DNA of 64,000 nt. Origin: Paenibacillus mendelii (lineage in GTDB: Bacteria > Bacillota > Bacilli > Paenibacillales > Paenibacillaceae). Position 1 is the stretch's first letter. Each line of letters begins with the position of its first letter. A program made the position numbers and the translations under genes. The stretch lies in contig NZ_JANHOF010000002.1 in the NCBI RefSeq assembly GCF_024498075.1, positions 540,431 to 604,430 of the forward strand, in the 5' to 3' direction. A model generated the notes under the pieces. That model saw only the letters and a program-made list of their open reading frames with translations. It had not been told where the DNA came from and ran no database searches. Below are positions 60,727 to 64,000 of the stretch, in pieces.

Positions 60727-61098
60727 TTACTCGCGACAAATCATAATGAGGTTCCCGTCGGGATCCTTCACGACAAACCAATGATTATGCTCGATAGCAG
60801 AAACAAGCTCCATGCCGCTCTCCTGTGCAAATACATATGAGGCATCGAGATCTGACGTGAGCAGCATACAGATTGGCGTCGTAATCGGAGGAGCGCCTCC
60901 AGGCTCTTCCCCTCCCCACATCGGCATCGTATCCAAGATAAGACCTGTACCCTGCATCGGGAGCGGACAGAGGTGGCCGGCCATGATCTCGCAATCAGCG
61001 GGTATGCCGAGCAGCTTGCAATACCAATCGCGTGCCCTCTCGATATCTTTGACGGGAATAAATACACCGCCGACTTTGTTCTTAATCGGACTAAACAT
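60727..61098 (-). CDS. VOC-superfamily protein
   Basis: 123 residues: VGGVFIPVKDIERARDWYCKLLGI, LILDTMPMWGGEE, CMLLTSDLDASYVFAQESGMEL, and the closing FVVKDPDGNLIMI, a single-chain glyoxalase/bleomycin-resistance fold. GAGGAGA precedes the ATG. It is not close to the VOC protein at 59046. Substrate unknown. Confidence 0.8.
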   Translation of the reverse strand: MFSPIKNKVGGVFIPVKDIERARDWYCKLLGIPADCEIMAGHLCPLPMQGTGLILDTMPMWGGEEPGGAPPITTPICMLLTSDLDASYVFAQESGMELVSAIEHNHWFVVKDPDGNLIMICRE

Positions 61099-61308
61099 AG
61101 GATCTCCTCTCGTAACTTGAGAATGATAGGGAACACATCACGATTCATCACGAATATAGGTGCATCTCATCAAGCTCTAGAAAGAATAGCCTGCCACTAT
61201 TATCCATGTAATCCCATTATAACAAACAAACGTTCGTACTTGAATAGAAAACTAGAAATTTCTGTAACCCTTCTCATTACAAGCTATAGCCGATGAGAGT
61301 GAAACAGC

Positions 61309-61351
61309 AAAAAAAAGCTTCCCCAGCGACGAAAGTCACTTGAGAAGCTTC
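61309..61351 (-). terminator. Terminator after the aldo-keto reductase gene
   Basis: AAGCTTCCCCAGCGAC pairs with GTCACTTGAGAAGCTT (a few mismatches) around GAAA, with TTTTTTTT on the minus strand. Confidence 0.75.
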
Positions 61352-61364
61352 TAATAATATTCGA

Positions 61365-62357
61365 TTAAGATTTTAAAATGGCTTCAATCCGCGATAATTC
61401 ATCTTCTGAGAAATCGAGGTTATCCAGTGCGGCCACGCTATCCTCCACTTGGCTGACACGGCTAGCGCCAATTAGTGCCGAGGTAACGCGTCCCCCGCGT
61501 AGAACCCATGCCAGCGCCAGCTGAGCCAAGGATTGGCCCCGATCTTCCGCAATGGCGTTCAGCTTGCGAAGCTTGTCCACCACTTCCGGTGTGACAGAGC
61601 TCTCCTGCAGGAATCCGGTAGGCTTCGCTGCTCTGGAATCACTCGGAATTCCATTCAAATACTTATCAGACAGCAGACCCTGCGCCAATGGGCTGAATAC
61701 GATGCTGCCGACGCCGCCTTCATCCAGCACATCCTGAAGGCCGTTCTCGATCCAGCGATTAAGCATGCTGTATGATGGCTGATGGATCAGTATCGGAGTA
61801 CCAAGATCCTTGGCGATCGTAATAGCTTGCGCAGCTTGCTCCGCGCTGTAATTGGAAATCCCTGCATATAAGGCTTTCCCCGAGCGGACAATTGCGTCCA
61901 GCGCGCCCATCGTTTCTTCGAGCGGCGTATCCGGATCCGGACGGTGATGATAGAAAATATCAACGTAATCCAGTCCCATCCGTTTCAAGCTTTGGTCCGC
62001 TGAAGAGATCAGGCTTTTGCGTGAGCCCCACTCCCCGTACGGGCCAGGCCACATGTAATAGCCCGCCTTGGTCGAGATAATCATCTCATCCCGGTACGGC
62101 TTGAAGTCAGCTGCAAGCACACGGCCGAACATTTCTTCCGCCGAGCCTGCCGGAGGTCCATAGTTGTTCGCCAAATCAAAGTGCGTTATGCCGAGGTCGA
62201 ATGCCCGATGGAGAATGGCACGGCCGTTCTCATGCGTATCCACACCTCCGAAATTATGCCATAGGCCGAGCGAAATCGCTGGAAGCTTCAGTCCTGATTT
62301 TCCGCAGCGATTATACTTCATTGAAGCATAGCGCTCCTTGCTTGCCGCGTATACCAT
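61365..62357 (-). CDS. Aldo/keto reductase, YghZ-like
   Basis: 330 residues from the ATG at 62355-62357, eight bases after AAAGGAG. The fold starts KYNRCGKSGLKLPAISLGLWHNFG, with active-site DLANNYGP (Asp, Tyr), STKAGYY (Lys), and YHHRPDPDTP (His). The C-terminal NADPH loop reads LIGASRVSQVEDSVAALD. It resembles L-glyceraldehyde-3-phosphate reductase. It would reduce a small aldehyde in the cytoplasm. Confidence 0.9.
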   Translation of the reverse strand: MVYAASKERYASMKYNRCGKSGLKLPAISLGLWHNFGGVDTHENGRAILHRAFDLGITHFDLANNYGPPAGSAEEMFGRVLAADFKPYRDEMIISTKAGYYMWPGPYGEWGSRKSLISSADQSLKRMGLDYVDIFYHHRPDPDTPLEETMGALDAIVRSGKALYAGISNYSAEQAAQAITIAKDLGTPILIHQPSYSMLNRWIENGLQDVLDEGGVGSIVFSPLAQGLLSDKYLNGIPSDSRAAKPTGFLQESSVTPEVVDKLRKLNAIAEDRGQSLAQLALAWVLRGGRVTSALIGASRVSQVEDSVAALDNLDFSEDELSRIEAILKS

Positions 62358-62415
62358 TTGTATCACTCCTTTATATTCGTATATCTATATAGATTGAACG
62401 AAAGAAAGGGACAAT

Positions 62416-62551
62416 GAGTGGAGCAGGAAGAATGATTCTGGAGAAGCGTTAGCGGTCGCCTTTGTTCCCGGATATCAACCTATAAATACAATTCAATGAA
62501 ATCCGGGAACAACAGCGATCGGAAGAACATTCTGCCTGCGCAACGGCTTGT
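62416..62551 (+). repeat. Structured 136-bp interspersed repeat, copy 2
   Basis: It shares GGAGCAGGAAGAATGATTC and the following TGGAGAAGCG at one end, and ACAGCGATCGGAAGAACATT plus CTGCCTGCGC at the other, with the minus strand of 15629-15765. The stem arms TTGTTCCCGGAT (62462-62473) and ATCCGGGAACAA (62501-62512) pair perfectly, with paired changes against copy 1. It lies between the divergently spaced AKR and radical SAM genes, outside any gene. Confidence 0.85.
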
Positions 62552-62576
62552 GCAAATCTTTCGTTCGAATAGCCGA

Positions 62577-64000
62577 TTACAACGATACCGCCTTGTCCAG
62601 AAGCAGCGTGAACGCCTTCGGAGGCGCACCGTCCTGACGGCCGCCGTTGCCATATACAACGATTAACAATGTTTCGGAAGCTTGAATTTCACCTGTCTTG
62701 AGATAGGTCTCCAGATCAAATGGAAGCCGTTCGATGACCGAATGCTTGTGCATCTCCTTCTCGCCAAGAGCCAGTTCTGCAAAGTCGCCGGAAACCTCAC
62801 CAGGACGATCCGCAAGACGCTGCATCCAACCGTTCAAGACTGCTTTATCCATGACGAAATCCCACCAAACCTTGCGCGGCTTGTATTTATGGTTCAAGAA
62901 GTAATCGAGCTTCATCAGGCCGAGTACGACATCTGGCCGCCAAGTAAGCGCGGTGCCGGAAATCCGGGCATCTTCAATCGTTTTCTCCAGGAATGACCAG
63001 AGTCTGGAGAACAGATCCTCCAGCTGATGACCGATCTTCTGCCAGCCCTTGCTCTCCCAGAAATCGCCGAAGCGCTGGAAGAAATCGAACGGCGAAGGAA
63101 ACGCCCGCTCCACGAGATAGAGCAGCACATGATCCATCCGATGCGCATTCCAATACTTCTCCAGCACATCCTCGACGCGTTTAATCCTTACAATATCACC
63201 AAACGGAAGCAAATTGTTGCCCAGAATTTCATAAGGCGCCCGGTCCATATAAACATAACCGTGTTTCTCTGCCTCTCGCCGCATTCCCGTGCCGCGCAGC
63301 ATCTTCAGAAAGCCCAGCTGCATCTCCTCCGGACGGAGAGCGAACACTTCGTTAAAGGTTTTGCTGAACGTGTCGTAATCCTCATGCGGCAAGCCTGCGA
63401 TCAAATCAAGATGCTGATCGATCTTACCGCTTTGCTTGGCTTTCAGGACGGTCCGCGACAGCTTCTCGAAGTTCTGCCTGCGCTGAACCGCTTCATTCGT
63501 CAGATCATTCGTCGATTGCACGCCGATCTCGAATCGGAAGATGCCCGGTGGCGCATGCTCAGCTAAGTAATCCATCACATCCGGGGGCATAATGTCGCCC
63601 GTAATTTCGAACTGGAACACGCATCCGCGATGGTTCTCGATCAGAAACCGGAACATCTCGAGCGCATAATCCCGTTTGATGTTGAACGTCCGGTCAACAA
63701 ACTTGATTAATTTCGCCCCGGAATCGATCAGATACACAATGTCTGCCTTCGTCCGCTCGATATCATAGTAGCGAACGCCGCTCTCAATGCTGGATAAGCA
63801 GAACTGGCAGCTGAATGGGCAGCCCCGGCTCGTCTCGAAATAGACGACCCGGTTTGCAAGGCTGGGCACATCCTCGGCGAACCGGTGCGGCGAAGGAAGC
63901 TTGGCCAGGTCGAGCTTCGGCCTAGGCGGATTAACGATAACCTCTTCTCTGCCGTCCGCGTGCCGTTTCCGGTAGGTCACACCGAATACCATATGGAACT
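62577..64000 (-). CDS. B12-binding-type radical SAM protein with DUF4080 (5' end outside)
   Basis: The frame stays open to the right edge, so the start and probably an N-terminal cobalamin-binding domain are missing. The radical SAM cluster motif is FETSRGCPFSCQFCLSS. Then ESGVRYYDIER, FVDRTFNIKRDYALEMF, FEITGDIMP, FRFEIGVQSTN, and LIAGLPHEDYDTF complete the barrel. The last ~200 residues look like the DUF4080 domain. The substrate is unknown. Confidence 0.85.
   Translation of the reverse strand, partial: FHMVFGVTYRKRHADGREEVIVNPPRPKLDLAKLPSPHRFAEDVPSLANRVVYFETSRGCPFSCQFCLSSIESGVRYYDIERTKADIVYLIDSGAKLIKFVDRTFNIKRDYALEMFRFLIENHRGCVFQFEITGDIMPPDVMDYLAEHAPPGIFRFEIGVQSTNDLTNEAVQRRQNFEKLSRTVLKAKQSGKIDQHLDLIAGLPHEDYDTFSKTFNEVFALRPEEMQLGFLKMLRGTGMRREAEKHGYVYMDRAPYEILGNNLLPFGDIVRIKRVEDVLEKYWNAHRMDHVLLYLVERAFPSPFDFFQRFGDFWESKGWQKIGHQLEDLFSRLWSFLEKTIEDARISGTALTWRPDVVLGLMKLDYFLNHKYKPRKVWWDFVMDKAVLNGWMQRLADRPGEVSGDFAELALGEKEMHKHSVIERLPFDLETYLKTGEIQASETLLIVVYGNGGRQDGAPPKAFTLLLDKAVSL

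Overview
The window looks like a chromosomal segment of a Paenibacillus-type firmicute (Paenibacillaceae). The signs are Firmicutes-style Shine-Dalgarno sites before nearly every gene, frequent GTG/TTG/ATT starts, a T-box leader on the ilv-leu genes, an L20 leader on infC-rpmI-rplT, SigI/RsgI, SinR/SinI-like regulators, and DUF4855, DUF4434 and DUF5696 proteins. Almost everything lies on the minus strand, so operons are read from high to low coordinates. No tRNA, rRNA, IS element, phage gene or CRISPR array was seen.

1-8.3 kb is the most interesting part. It holds a lasso-peptide operon of the paeninodin class in the order cyclase C, precursor A, HPr-kinase-like tailoring kinase K, RRE protein B1, ABC exporter D, SinR-like repressor. 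The precursor was found by direct translation. It has a W-x-x-P-x-L leader motif, a penultimate leader Thr, a 23-residue core with Asp9 for ring closure, and a C-terminal Ser as the expected phosphorylation site. No transglutaminase-like leader peptidase (B2) is present. Downstream are exopolysaccharide genes (Wzz, CpsD/Wze-like ATPase, CapD-like epimerase at the edge). A 16-bp palindrome of the type GTTCGTTATTAAGAAC lies at the lasso promoter, in three copies at the wzz promoter (one fills the -35/-10 spacer), and in front of the CapD-like gene. This suggests one regulator controls both capsule/EPS and lasso peptide.

8.3-31 kb is a carbohydrate region. It has a secreted beta-helix protein, a GHL6/GH42M-like glycosidase, a sinR-sinI pair, and a long run of genes: two solute-binding proteins, two permease pairs, an NHL-Yip1 membrane protein, a DUF5696 lipoprotein, NanE, DUF4855, a PhnP-like metallohydrolase and DUF4434. 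It reads as an uptake and catabolic locus for an unidentified, probably ManNAc-related glycan. A 137-bp structured repeat sits inside it and recurs at 62.4 kb.

31-50 kb holds an MFS transporter, leucyl aminopeptidase, a PAS histidine kinase, sigI-rsgI, a peroxiredoxin, and the branched-chain amino acid genes ilvB-ilvN-ilvC-leuA behind a T-box. A two-component system and a DUF2339 membrane protein separate these from leuB.

50-64 kb is mostly housekeeping: GNAT, a Gly-rich protein, infC-rpmI-rplT, a glycosyltransferase, a PAP2 phosphatase, trmB, YtqA/YtqB-like proteins, two VOC proteins, mannose-6-phosphate isomerase, an aldo-keto reductase, and a radical SAM protein cut by the window edge.
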